In this document: piece by piece, positions 41,391-50,473 of the stretch
Position numbering within the stretch: the first letter of the stretch is position 1
Layout: the number at the start of each line of letters is the position of its first letter
Notes under the pieces: model-generated
Told to the model about the DNA's origin: nothing
Seen by the model: only the letters and a program-made list of their open reading frames with translations
The model's database searches: none
Program-made: the position numbers and the translations under genes
From: Actinomyces sp. S6-Spd3
GTDB lineage: Bacteria; Actinomycetota; Actinomycetes; Actinomycetales; Actinomycetaceae
Length of the DNA: 64,000 bases
Assembly: GCF_000758755.1 (NCBI RefSeq)
Contig: NZ_JRMV01000276.1
Span: 1 to 64,000 of the forward strand
Direction: 5' to 3'

Positions 41391-44300
41391 TTAGATCTTT
41401 GGGTTATTCACAACGAGTTCACTCAGTGCGCGGGCGAGGTCGCTTTCCAGTCGATCGACTGGTTTGTTGGTAATTTTCGCGATGTCTTCGAGAGAGAAGT
41501 CCACGGGCCCACCAATGAAGTAGACACGTGCCTGCACCTGTTCTGGCGCAATACCGCGCTTGTTCGCCCATGCAACCCGATAGAGCTGGAGCTGGCGTGC
41601 GTAGTATTCCCATTTCTCGATGCTGGTGGTGGGGCCGGGCACTTGGGATGTCTTCCAATCGATGACAATGTCGTTGCCATCCGAGTCACGAAAGACAGCG
41701 TCAATACGACCTTGAACGGATACTCCTGAATAGTTCAGAGCGAAGGGTTCTTCGATGGCAACAGGAACAAGAGAACTCAAATCGAGAGAGCGGAAGTTCT
41801 CTTGCATGAGGGAGAGCCTTTCCTGTTCCCTTGCGCTGAGGGCTTCAAGACCGACGACGGGGTCGTCCCAGAGCTCGCCGGTTGTCAGGTGGAGCTGTTT
41901 TTCGACCCACATGTGGAAAATAGTGCCTAGGAGGGAGCTGCGCTGGGGTGGAGTTGGCAAAGGCCGCCTCAGCCTACGAACCCAGGAATCACCATCATCA
42001 ATCAAGGTTGAAATACTGGTTGCGGGAACACGGTCAATACGAATTTCAGTCGCGTCTTGGCGTGCACGTTCACGCTCTGCCATGAGCAAGAAAGTATCGC
42101 GGACAAGAGGGTTATCGAGCTGAGTTTTCAGTGTTTCTTCAAGGAGCTGCGTCGGGGTATCGATGAGTTCTTGAACGCGCGTTGCACTTGCGTTGACGAG
42201 CTGACGCGAGCGTCCGGGAAGAATCGGATATTGCCGTAGCCTTGGGTCGATCTCTATCAGGGATTGATCCGCAATGTCTTCTTCAGGACGAGCTGCGATA
42301 GTGCCTTCATCAAGACCGAGCGCATTCACGGTTTCCATGAGGTAACGCGAGGGATCGCGTGGAGTCACACTGGTTGCGCCAACCCATGATCCAAGCAACA
42401 GCAGGTCGTGGCGAGCCCTCGTCCATGCGACATAGGCAAGGCGTCGTTCTTCGAGTTCATGGTGAATTCCTTGCCTGCTGTGGACAGTATCCACTGTCTG
42501 ATTCGCATCTTTGTGGGAGGCAACATGCTTGTTGAAGATGCTCATTGGAGTAGTCGTTTTTCTCTCTGCTTCTTGGGCAAGGAGATCAAAGTACTCAACA
42601 ATTCCCATTGAGCCGTATTCTTCAGGAACCATGTGTGGCAGATCGGCATAGTCTCTCCGCACGGGATACGGAAGTTCTTCAATCGAGGAGAACCATTCAG
42701 TTGTTCCCGGCGGGTCTTGCTTCCAGTCTCGTGGCTTTGACTTGTGATCGGGGAAGACTGAATCTTGCAGGCCGAAAACAACGACTGAATCCCATTCCAG
42801 TCCTTTTGCCGAGTGGATCGTCAGCAGTTGAACGGCATCAGGTCGAGTCGCGCTCACAGGGATTGCGAGGCCTTTTTCTTCGTCTTCAGCGACTTGGAGC
42901 CATGCGAGGAATCCTGGCAGGTCTGCGCCAGACACTTGCGCTTCATACTCGGCTGCGATGTCAACGAATGCGTCGAGCATCTCCATGCCCTGATCTCCAA
43001 GGGGATCAGACATGATTGCCTCGCGAAGTCCCAGGATGGATATCGCGCGTTCGACTTGTTCATCAAGCGCACGCCCCATCCCCTGGCGTATGACTTGAAG
43101 GCGCTTGGCAAGAAGAGATAGACGTTGATGGGCGACCTCACTAAATTCTGGCCCGCCTGATGAGGAGTGCCAACCAATCGGGGGAAGCTGGTCAATTGCC
43201 TCGATCAAACTGAACTCTGGATGCGCAACAACACCCTGCGTCTTTTGATATGCCTGTTGTTTTGCGTACTGGTTAAGAACCAGTAGATCCGATGCACCGA
43301 TATCCATTGCAGTGGCAAGACGCATGAGGGCGGGGGCATTCGCGGGGTCTGCTGCAAGATCAAGTGCCGCCCGAACGTCGCTAACCGCTGCTTGGTCGAG
43401 AAGTCCCCCGAGTCCGACGACTTGCACGGGGATATCAGCGTCTTTAAGCGCCCGTTCTATCGCGGGGAAGTCCGAGCGACGACGAGATAGTACTGCACAG
43501 GTATTCCACTTCCCGTGTTCGTCTTGGACTCGATGTTGTCGAGCGAAATCAACGACCGCTTGGAGTTGCTCATCATAGGTGAGCGGATAGCTGGTATTCA
43601 CTTGTCCCGAACCCGCATTTGGGCGTGGAGCAAGAACTGGAACTGTAATTCGCTGTGGTTTTAATTCACGAGTAGGGGCGTTGCCAGCATTACCAATGCG
43701 TGCCTGTCCCCGCAGGGGCTGAGCGATCGCATTTGCTGCATCAAGGATTGTCTGGTCATTTCGCCAAGCTGTTGAGAGAACCAATTGCGACGCGTCGTGG
43801 CACGGAGAAAAGCGAGTGAGGAAATCGCTGAGGGCAGAGGCAGAAGCTCCGCGCCAACCATAGATTGCCTGACTGGGGTCGCCGACAGCGGTAGTTGGGT
43901 GGTCTGCAAAGAGAGCAGACAAGAAGACCATCTGGATGACCGAGGTGTCTTGAAATTCATCGAGAAGAACAGCCTGGTAGTCGCTTCGAACTTGGCGCAC
44001 GACGTCTTTGTTCGAGGTAACGATTTGTGTTGCCAGGAGAAGTTGATCAGAAAAATCGATGAGACCGTGGGCACGCTTATAGCTTTCGAAAGCTTCTGCG
44101 ATATCAAGAAGGAGCAGGCGGTTACGATTCGCCTCAATCATTTTCTTAAGATTCCCCGTCGGGTCCTTTCCGGAGATTGAAGCAACTTCTTCAAGTTCTT
44201 TTTGAAATGCACTCAGTGCTATTCGTCCATCGTCCAGCGTCATGTTTTGCTCGGCAATATGCCCAGACAAAGACAGGACGGCGGCAACGATGGTTGCGGT

Positions 44301-44798
44301 CGGCTTGTATTGCTCATCGCTTTGGGGGTATTCACCCCTCCAGTTTTCGACGATACTGCTGAGCACCTGGACTTGTTGTGCCTGTCCGATGAGCCGAGAG
44401 TCTGGATCAACGCCGATTGTTGCGCCGTATTCTCCAAGGATCCGCGCGGCGAAAGAGTTATATGTGAGAGCGGTAGGCTCTCCAACGAATTCCTGCCCGC
44501 TATTCGAGGCAAGAGTGGCGAGGTCTTGGCGCATTTTCAACCCGAGCTCACCGGCGGCTTTTCGCGTAAAGGTCAAGCCGAGGATACGCTCGGGATCGAT
44601 GCCGTGGTGGGCGACCATGTAGAGTACCCGCTGCGACATCGTGGTTGTTTTTCCAGCGCCTGCTCCTGCAACGACGAGGAGTGGTTGAAGTGGAGCTTGA
44701 ATAACCGCGCGTTGTTCTTCCGTGGGTGCAAGGTAGGGTTTGGAGCGCGGAGTCGCCATGCGAAGAATCTCGTCGACGTCCAGTTTTCTGAGGTCCAT
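41391..44798 (-). CDS. adnB: ATP-dependent helicase-nuclease AdnB subunit (UvrD/RecB family)
   Basis: This 1135-aa protein is the lead motor-nuclease of an AdnAB-type double-strand-break end-resection complex. It shows Walker A AGAGAGKTT (residues 44-52), motif Ia TFTRKAAGEL, motif II LLDEFQDTS, motif III VGDPSQAIYGWRGA and motifs V-VI (TIHSAKGLEWDSVVV, LAYVAWTRARHDLLL). A C-terminal RecB-type nuclease has GRIDAVFRD, VIDWKTSQ and QLQLYRVAW. The ATG lies two nucleotides past the adnA stop, with AAAGGAG 11 nt upstream inside adnA. All helicase and nuclease residues appear intact. Confidence 0.92.
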   Translation of the reverse strand: MDLRKLDVDEILRMATPRSKPYLAPTEEQRAVIQAPLQPLLVVAGAGAGKTTTMSQRVLYMVAHHGIDPERILGLTFTRKAAGELGLKMRQDLATLASNSGQEFVGEPTALTYNSFAARILGEYGATIGVDPDSRLIGQAQQVQVLSSIVENWRGEYPQSDEQYKPTATIVAAVLSLSGHIAEQNMTLDDGRIALSAFQKELEEVASISGKDPTGNLKKMIEANRNRLLLLDIAEAFESYKRAHGLIDFSDQLLLATQIVTSNKDVVRQVRSDYQAVLLDEFQDTSVIQMVFLSALFADHPTTAVGDPSQAIYGWRGASASALSDFLTRFSPCHDASQLVLSTAWRNDQTILDAANAIAQPLRGQARIGNAGNAPTRELKPQRITVPVLAPRPNAGSGQVNTSYPLTYDEQLQAVVDFARQHRVQDEHGKWNTCAVLSRRRSDFPAIERALKDADIPVQVVGLGGLLDQAAVSDVRAALDLAADPANAPALMRLATAMDIGASDLLVLNQYAKQQAYQKTQGVVAHPEFSLIEAIDQLPPIGWHSSSGGPEFSEVAHQRLSLLAKRLQVIRQGMGRALDEQVERAISILGLREAIMSDPLGDQGMEMLDAFVDIAAEYEAQVSGADLPGFLAWLQVAEDEEKGLAIPVSATRPDAVQLLTIHSAKGLEWDSVVVFGLQDSVFPDHKSKPRDWKQDPPGTTEWFSSIEELPYPVRRDYADLPHMVPEEYGSMGIVEYFDLLAQEAERKTTTPMSIFNKHVASHKDANQTVDTVHSRQGIHHELEERRLAYVAWTRARHDLLLLGSWVGATSVTPRDPSRYLMETVNALGLDEGTIAARPEEDIADQSLIEIDPRLRQYPILPGRSRQLVNASATRVQELIDTPTQLLEETLKTQLDNPLVRDTFLLMAERERARQDATEIRIDRVPATSISTLIDDGDSWVRRLRRPLPTPPQRSSLLGTIFHMWVEKQLHLTTGELWDDPVVGLEALSAREQERLSLMQENFRSLDLSSLVPVAIEEPFALNYSGVSVQGRIDAVFRDSDGNDIVIDWKTSQVPGPTTSIEKWEYYARQLQLYRVAWANKRGIAPEQVQARVYFIGGPVDFSLEDIAKITNKPVDRLESDLARALSELVVNNPKI

Positions 44799-44800
44799 GG

Positions 44801-47800
44801 TTACTCGACGCTCCTTTTTCCTTGGTCCTTCGCCGGGCAGGATCTGGTGAATTCGCAGTATCTGCATGCTTCGTCGGATGGCGTGGCTATAAAGTGCGGG
44901 CCTCGCATCCGTGAAGCGACCTCGTCGAGCTGGTTGATCCAGTCATTTTTACTGTTGTCATCGAGTGGCTCTTGGAGGATTGTCCGAACATCTCCGTATC
45001 CGAGGTATTTCAGTTCAGCGTCGATGATCATATAGCCGAGTTCTTCTGCAGCCAATTGATACAGGGCCAATTGCGGGTGGTCGGGATCGGTTTTGATTTT
45101 GCCTTTTGCACCTTTTTTACCGGTCTTGAAGTCGATGATCCGCGCGCTTTCACCGCTGACTTCTAGTCGGTCCATCCGGCCGCGGATGTTCACGCTTGAT
45201 ACGGGAACGTCGAAGGGGACTTCAACGCGCACCTCGCCTGTGGCACCTTCTAGGTACTCCCCTAGCGCGGAAGCCATGTCACGCAGATGGTTGAGATGAA
45301 TCTTGGTTGCTGCAGGTTCTTCGTCCAGATTCATCGCTTGAATTTCTTCTTCGAGAGCCTTGACAACGGCTTGTTTTGGTCCGTGCGGAAACCGCTCGGC
45401 GAGGCTGTGGATCAGTGTCCCGTCGGCAGCGCTTTGTGTGGGCACAGATGAGCCACTGTTTGCCGAGAAGAACCAACGCAAAATACACGCACGCGCAGTG
45501 TCGAAGCTGGAGGGGCTGATGGAGACGTTCTGTTGTCCATAAATTGCGCTATCGGAGCTGATTCCCCCTGCGCCGATCCATTTGTCCGGCTGAGCGGTGT
45601 GAACGCCGTGCTGGGCGAGTAGAGCAAGAAGATTGGCCGCGAGTTCACGAGTCTGGTCGTCTTCTTGAGTTGCAAGGAATCGCAAGCGCGCAACATGACC
45701 TGATAGATCCAAAGATGGGGGTACTTCTTCTGGTGTGAATCCTTCTTCAGGGATCTCGATTCCACTTGCCTTCGCGATGAGCTCGACGAACTGTGAAGGA
45801 GCTTGGTCCTCATTCGAGACGACGCCGATGTGGAGGAAGCGCGTTGCCCTTGATGTTGCAGCAAGCAAGCGGCGCAGTTCATTGTCCAGAATGGCTCGAC
45901 GTTGAATGCGTGGATCGTCAAGAAGAGGCGTTGTTTCGCTTGGGGTGCAGTCACTCCCCTGCGACTCGAGGCGGAGAATGTCCGTGAGGAGGTCGCCCCG
46001 CAGCAAGCGATGCCCGAGGCGTAAATCCGGCCATGAACCGTCTTGGAGTCCGTAGATTGCAACGGTGTCCCAGTGTTTCCCCATTGCTTGTTCTGGGGTG
46101 AGCACGTGAACACCTTCACGGCGAAGTGCTGTTCGTGCGATTGTGTCGATGGGAACGTCCGATTGGAGCAGCTCGGCTGCGAAGTCTGCGGCGTTTCCTT
46201 GCGGATTGCGCTGCTGCCAGATGTCTGCGACACGGAAAAGCGCAATCACCGCGTCGAGCACGTCGTCGTAATAGTCGGAATCGGCGTCTTGCGCGAGTGC
46301 TCGATCGCTCAAGGTTTGGGCGACATCTGCCGTCTCCCAAGCCTTCCATAGGCCTTCTTCTGCGCTCAGTCCTGTGCTTTCTTTCCACAGGGACGAGGCC
46401 GTAAGTAGTTTGCGTAGTTCTGTTTCGACATGGTGTGGCAGAGAATCGGAATCCACGAGGATCCGAGAAAGCATGTCTGTTGTTAAATGCTGCGAGAGAG
46501 CTCCATCGCGGACAGTTTCGCTGTGCGCCCACACGTAGTTCTGAATTGCTGATCTGACGTGAAGCGTATCGATTGAAATCAGGTCGGAGCGAAGCCACAG
46601 GTCGATGAGCTGAGCTGCGCTGTCACTGTGTGGAATCAGCGATGTCAGTAGTGCCGATGTCATTGAGTTGGCGGCAAAGTCGAAGGCTTGTTGTCCTCCG
46701 GCAAGGGGAATATAGCTCCGCTTGAGGGCTCTTCGCGCCTGTTGAATGAGGGACTGAGAGCGGACAAGAACAAGTTGGCGGGACCAGGGAATATCGTCGT
46801 GAAGATAGTGCGAACGCAAGGCGTAGCCGATTGCCGCACCCATCTGTGCTGAGCTTGCACAGGAGTGAATTCGTACCGGGGTTTCTGTATCTGTTGTTCC
46901 TCCGAGGAATGGGGCGGAACGCCGAGAAAATGGACCGGATTGGGTGATATGCGAACTGATCTGGCGATTCAGTTCATGCAGTCGCGGAGTTGAATGATAG
47001 CTTCCGCCGCAATCGTCAATGTCGACGCCTAAGACTTTTGCGAGATCAAGGTCGAGGTTCGCGTAACCGCGCTTATACGCGGTCACAGATACGTCCGGAT
47101 TGGAAAAAGCAATGATCTGGGTGCCGTGTTGGCGCGCGCTTTGAAGCAGTGGGAGAAGCGAAGGCGTGCAATCCTGCAGATCATCAATGAGGATGCACTG
47201 CGGTAGTGGTGCATCGCTGCGGAGCCGCAAAGTCTCAATGTCTTGATCCCAGCGCGAAAGCAGTCGCGCTGCACTGCGACCAAGGGCAGCGCCGTGAGCT
47301 TGCATTGTTCCACGGTATTCCACTGCAAGTTCGGGGATCTCTTGCCATTTGCGCAGGAGGAATGCGACGGTTTCCCATTGCGGGATTGAATGGGTTTTCC
47401 CGAGTTGTACAAGGCTGTCGGGAGCGAGCCCTGCCTCGGCAGCAAGATCAATGAGATAGCGCAGCTCCATCTTAAAAGCGGGCAGCGCTTGAATAGTTTG
47501 CGAGAGATCTTCCGGCCAGTTGAGGGGCGTTGTCTCAAGAAGCTGCACGATCAGACGATCGATGCTTGCACCGGTGAGCAGTTCAACGTCCCCCAGAGGT
47601 TCGTCACGCGTATTGCGCCACTGAGAAACGATGGAATACGCCCAAGCTGTGGGCGTGCGTACAGGACGAACAGCATCGGGAGCCATACTTTGGACAGCTG
47701 GCATCAGTGCGTCGGCCCGCGAACGGTCAGGAGTAAGTACAAGAAAGCTGCGTCCCTGTCGAACGAGCTCTGCGATTGCGCTGAGCAGGAGTGTGGTTTT

Positions 47801-47935
47801 TCCGCTTCCAGGGGCACCGCGAAGTACAGCGTCGGAAGTCATCATGCGTTGGAGGAGTGCACGCTGATGATCATCAAGGTCAGGAAGGCCGGAAAATCCG
47901 GAGCCAATCTCTATCCGTACCTGTTTGTTACCCAT
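44801..47935 (-). CDS. adnA: ATP-dependent helicase-nuclease AdnA subunit (UvrD/RecB family, Fe-S)
   Basis: This 1044-aa protein is the partner of AdnB. Walker A is GAPGSGKTT (residues 40-48). The helicase core is more divergent than that of AdnB (ILIDDLQDCTPSL for motif II). The C-terminal nuclease has GRMDRLEVS, IIDFKTGKKG and QLALYQLAA. One cysteine in ARACILRWFF plus CRYCEFTRSC near the end form the four-cysteine set of AddB/AdnA iron-sulfur nucleases. The start is uncertain: ATG 47935 has no clear ribosome binding site, and a TTG at 47974 is in frame. A terminator precedes it on the promoter side. Confidence 0.9.
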   Translation of the reverse strand: MGNKQVRIEIGSGFSGLPDLDDHQRALLQRMMTSDAVLRGAPGSGKTTLLLSAIAELVRQGRSFLVLTPDRSRADALMPAVQSMAPDAVRPVRTPTAWAYSIVSQWRNTRDEPLGDVELLTGASIDRLIVQLLETTPLNWPEDLSQTIQALPAFKMELRYLIDLAAEAGLAPDSLVQLGKTHSIPQWETVAFLLRKWQEIPELAVEYRGTMQAHGAALGRSAARLLSRWDQDIETLRLRSDAPLPQCILIDDLQDCTPSLLPLLQSARQHGTQIIAFSNPDVSVTAYKRGYANLDLDLAKVLGVDIDDCGGSYHSTPRLHELNRQISSHITQSGPFSRRSAPFLGGTTDTETPVRIHSCASSAQMGAAIGYALRSHYLHDDIPWSRQLVLVRSQSLIQQARRALKRSYIPLAGGQQAFDFAANSMTSALLTSLIPHSDSAAQLIDLWLRSDLISIDTLHVRSAIQNYVWAHSETVRDGALSQHLTTDMLSRILVDSDSLPHHVETELRKLLTASSLWKESTGLSAEEGLWKAWETADVAQTLSDRALAQDADSDYYDDVLDAVIALFRVADIWQQRNPQGNAADFAAELLQSDVPIDTIARTALRREGVHVLTPEQAMGKHWDTVAIYGLQDGSWPDLRLGHRLLRGDLLTDILRLESQGSDCTPSETTPLLDDPRIQRRAILDNELRRLLAATSRATRFLHIGVVSNEDQAPSQFVELIAKASGIEIPEEGFTPEEVPPSLDLSGHVARLRFLATQEDDQTRELAANLLALLAQHGVHTAQPDKWIGAGGISSDSAIYGQQNVSISPSSFDTARACILRWFFSANSGSSVPTQSAADGTLIHSLAERFPHGPKQAVVKALEEEIQAMNLDEEPAATKIHLNHLRDMASALGEYLEGATGEVRVEVPFDVPVSSVNIRGRMDRLEVSGESARIIDFKTGKKGAKGKIKTDPDHPQLALYQLAAEELGYMIIDAELKYLGYGDVRTILQEPLDDNSKNDWINQLDEVASRMRGPHFIATPSDEACRYCEFTRSCPAKDQGKRSVE

Positions 47936-48003
47936 ATAGTGATTCTGACAGAGGCCATGTGCATTTGGAGTCAACTTTTGGCTTCACGTCGAAATTGAGA
48001 AAA

Positions 48004-48037
48004 ATGTGCCCCCGAAGCGGAAGCTTCGGGGGCACAT
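48004..48037 (-). terminator. Terminator of the PASTA-Ltp gene
   Basis: A 15-bp stem around a GGAA tetraloop (48004-48018 with 48023-48037; core GTGCCCCCGAAGC) lies 22 nt after the stop of the PASTA-Ltp gene. Nearly the same hairpin recurs at 49102-49128. Confidence 0.85.
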
Positions 48038-48058
48038 GCAATTACTCTCTACCGCATT

Positions 48059-48874
48059 TCAATCGCCAAGATGCGATACTGCGTAGTCAGCTTCCTCAGC
48101 AGTGAACTGTTCGCCGTATTCGCTCGTCAGTTGATTTCGAATTGCTTCATCCGACATATTCATGAGCCGCTCGTACTCCTTGGCCTTCGCCAAAGCATTC
48201 GCATTCCAGTCAGCTTGGACGTTGTCAATTGCGTATTGAGCAGCGTCCGGAGAGAAATTCTCCGCTTGGCTAACGAGTTGGTCATAAATACCACGCTTTG
48301 ACATGTGAAGTTGTGTCGCATAGGTTTCAGCAGTCTTCAAAGCCTTACGGTGCTCGCGCGGGACATCCTTGTCACTGGAGGCATTTGAAGCGGCTGCTTC
48401 TGGAGTAGAAGTCTGCTGAGCAGCCGCAGGTGTTTCAGTGTCATGATGCACAAAGAGGGTGATCGTCGCGTCAGCAGGCAGCTTTGTTCCCGCCGCAGGG
48501 GTCTGGGACGTCACTGTCCAGTTGCTCACCTTAATGACGGCTTTCTTTCCGGCTTCATCCTTAAATGAAATTCGTGTGACACCAAGACCTTGAAGAGAAG
48601 CTTCCGCTTGGTCTCCCCGCATTCCAACAAGGTCTGGCAGCTCAATGGGATCAGCCGAAGGTGACGCCGAAGACGAAGATGTTGCAGACGCCGTCGTGGA
48701 CTGGCTTGCATTGGGCTGTGAAAGGCCACCAATTACCGCAAGACCAAGAAACACAGCGAGCGCGATGAACCACCATTTCTTGTAAAACGGTTTGGCAGTA
48801 GGTAATTCCGACGACATCCCAGGAGCAAAAGCCCCATCAACGGGCATTTCCTGCGGAGAAGAAGGAAGCGACAT
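48059..48874 (-). CDS. PASTA domain protein with two Ltp-type repeats
   Basis: This 271-aa protein has a short cytoplasmic head (MSLPSSPQEMPVDG), one membrane helix (33-51), a Ser/Ala linker, one PASTA domain (about 78-145: LPDLVGMRGDQAEASLQGLG ... TITLFV) and two C-terminal Ltp repeats (about 176-225 and 226-271: MSKRGIYDQL, SPDAAQYAIDN, SDEAIRNQLTSEYGEQFT). Ltp of streptococcal phage TP-J34 is a surface lipoprotein that blocks phage DNA injection; PASTA domains bind peptidoglycan. Here the anchor is a membrane helix rather than a lipobox. AAAGGTGA precedes the ATG. The upstream region and first residues are duplicated at the next gene. A host-surface or phage-exclusion role is inference. 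Confidence 0.82.
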   Translation of the reverse strand: MSLPSSPQEMPVDGAFAPGMSSELPTAKPFYKKWWFIALAVFLGLAVIGGLSQPNASQSTTASATSSSSASPSADPIELPDLVGMRGDQAEASLQGLGVTRISFKDEAGKKAVIKVSNWTVTSQTPAAGTKLPADATITLFVHHDTETPAAAQQTSTPEAAASNASSDKDVPREHRKALKTAETYATQLHMSKRGIYDQLVSQAENFSPDAAQYAIDNVQADWNANALAKAKEYERLMNMSDEAIRNQLTSEYGEQFTAEEADYAVSHLGD

Positions 48875-49029
48875 CGCTCACCTTTCGAGTAGATTCAACT
48901 TTGAATTTTCCTGACAAAACACAAGATAACACATCAAAGCGACCTGATAACAGCCGTCTCTCACACGATTTCCAGCACAACACCACAATTCAACCACCTG
49001 GACAGTAAACCGCGGCAACGCGCAATTGC

Positions 49030-49102
49030 CCCCACAATTACGCTCTTGCAGAAATAGCAGGCCCGCTCCCCTGGCTACACGTACTATGAGGACACAGAAG
49101 AC
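49030..49102. repeat. Direct repeat, copy 1 (duplicated promoter-like segment)
   Basis: CCCCACAATTACGCTCTTGC (49030-49049) and the following AGAAATAGCAGGCC ... CACGTACTATGAGGACACAG recur with few differences at 50107-50180. The homology extends, more weakly, leftwards to 48870 (copy 2 to 49946). The whole block of about 230 bp is thus duplicated 1.07 kb apart. Confidence 0.85.
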
Positions 49103-49128
49103 CCCCGAAGCGGAAGCTTCGGGGGCAC
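49102..49128 (-). terminator. Terminator of the DUF5067-like gene, second copy of the hairpin
   Basis: GCCCCCGAAGCTTCC-type hairpin on the minus strand: CCCCCGAAGC (49103-49112) pairs with GCTTCGGGGG (49117-49126) around GGAA. It is the same core as the hairpin at 48004-48037, placed after the DUF5067-like gene at 49165. Confidence 0.75.
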
Positions 49129-49164
49129 ATTCTGGCAGTCATACTCAAAGTGAGGGCTTACCCT

Positions 49165-49950
49165 TTACTGAAGTGAATAATCCTTTTTGAATGCCTTCGT
49201 TGAAGAGATAGTGCTGTCAATCATCAGGGTAACTGGAGCGGTTGCATCGCGAAGAACATACCCTTCCACAAGGGTCACACTTTTACCAGCTGGGACCTCT
49301 TCCAAGTCAGCAAAAGGCTCGTATCCTTCAGGCTTTAGATCATCGGAATAAACCGCACTATCGAGCTCAGCCTTGTTTTGGGATACCTCAATATAGTATG
49401 CAAAAGGATTCAAACTGCTTGTGTCGTTATTTGTGATCTTTAAGGTCACAGCAACCGTTGGTTCACCGTCACTGTCATCTACCGACTCCTCGACCTTCTT
49501 CACCTCAATCGTGACCTTACCGTTCTCCAGCTGAACAACATCCGAGGTCGCACCAGCTTTGGAAGCTTGCGGCGATACAGAAGATGTCCCAGCGGCCTCA
49601 CCATTAGCCTTCGAATACATAGCTTGGCCTCCCAAAACAGCAGCAATAGTGAGAGTCGAAATCACCAGTGAAGCAATTGCCATACTGGAGCCGCGATGAG
49701 CCTTATTCGGGAGCGTTTGAGCAACGGCAACGATCGCCAAGATAGTAGCGACCAGAGCCAGAATTAAAATCAGATATTTAAGAGCCGGAACCCAGAACAG
49801 GAGAAGAGAAATAATTCCCAACACGAGTGCGGTGATAGCAAGGGGAGATAAGGGTTTAACTACAGGTGCTACTCCAAATTGTCCTTGAGGAGGAACAGTC
49901 GAATAAACCCCCTCAACGGGCATTTCCTGCGGATAAGGAGGAAAAGACAT
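49165..49950 (-). CDS. DUF5067-like membrane protein
   Basis: This 261-aa protein starts MSFPPYPQEMPVEG, closely matching the start of the PASTA-Ltp protein. Three membrane helices (36-53, 57-78, 89-108) follow. The extracytoplasmic C-terminal domain (about 135-260) has the DUF5067 pattern: VAVTLKITNND, NPFAYYIEVSQNKAEL, VPAGKSVTLVEGYVL. Function is unknown; such domains are often found on cell-surface or immunity-type lipoproteins. The ribosome binding site AAAGGTGA and upstream region are shared with its neighbour, so both genes probably respond to the same signal. Confidence 0.75.
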   Translation of the reverse strand: MSFPPYPQEMPVEGVYSTVPPQGQFGVAPVVKPLSPLAITALVLGIISLLLFWVPALKYLILILALVATILAIVAVAQTLPNKAHRGSSMAIASLVISTLTIAAVLGGQAMYSKANGEAAGTSSVSPQASKAGATSDVVQLENGKVTIEVKKVEESVDDSDGEPTVAVTLKITNNDTSSLNPFAYYIEVSQNKAELDSAVYSDDLKPEGYEPFADLEEVPAGKSVTLVEGYVLRDATAPVTLMIDSTISSTKAFKKDYSLQ

Positions 49951-50106
49951 CGTTCACCTTTCGAGTAGATTCAACTTTAAGCTTTACCGCCAGAACACAA
50001 AACAACTCGTCAATACAAACCGATAGCTGCCGCTTCTCGCACTATTTTCAACACAACCCCACATACTAACCACTTAGATACTAAACCGCGACAACGCTTC
50101 GACCGA

Positions 50107-50180
50107 CCCCACAATTACGCTCTTGCAGAAATAGCAGGCCCTCTCCCCCGCCTGCACGTACTATGAGGACACAGAAGACC
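50107..50180. repeat. Direct repeat, copy 2
   Basis: This is the partner of the repeat at 49030-49102, with the same ATTACGCTCTTGCAGAAATA and CACGTACTATGAGGACACAG blocks. Here it leads directly into the DUF3107 gene, so this copy probably contains the DUF3107 promoter and is the ancestral one. Confidence 0.85.
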
Positions 50181-50208
50181 ATTCGATCCACGACAGCTGG
50201 GAGTCGCA

Positions 50209-50433
50209 GTGAACATTACGATCGGTATCAATGCAAGTCCGCGCGAGCTCGACCTAGAGGTAAACCTCAGTGAAGACGAACTCTTCGCTCAAGTAAGTGA
50301 AGCCCTCCGCGCTCAAACGCCGCTACTCCTGACCGACACTAAGGGAGAGAAAACACTCATCCCCGCGCAGGCAATTTCCTTCGTGCGCGTCACGGCGCAG
50401 CAGAGCCACCGCGTCGGCTTCGCCATTCACTGA
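50209..50433 (+). CDS. DUF3107 family protein
   Basis: This 74-aa protein (MNITIGINASPRELDLEVNL ...) matches the small actinobacterial DUF3107 family (mycobacterial TB9.4 type), whose function is unknown. GGGAG lies 5 nt upstream of the GTG start. It sits between adnAB and the ferritin-like and RhlE-type genes, as in mycobacteria, where the same cluster is conserved. Length is normal for the family. Confidence 0.85.
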   Translation: MNITIGINASPRELDLEVNLSEDELFAQVSEALRAQTPLLLTDTKGEKTLIPAQAISFVRVTAQQSHRVGFAIH

Positions 50434-50473
50434 GAAGCCGCGCGTTTATTCCTTCACAAGTCCACCTGTTGCC

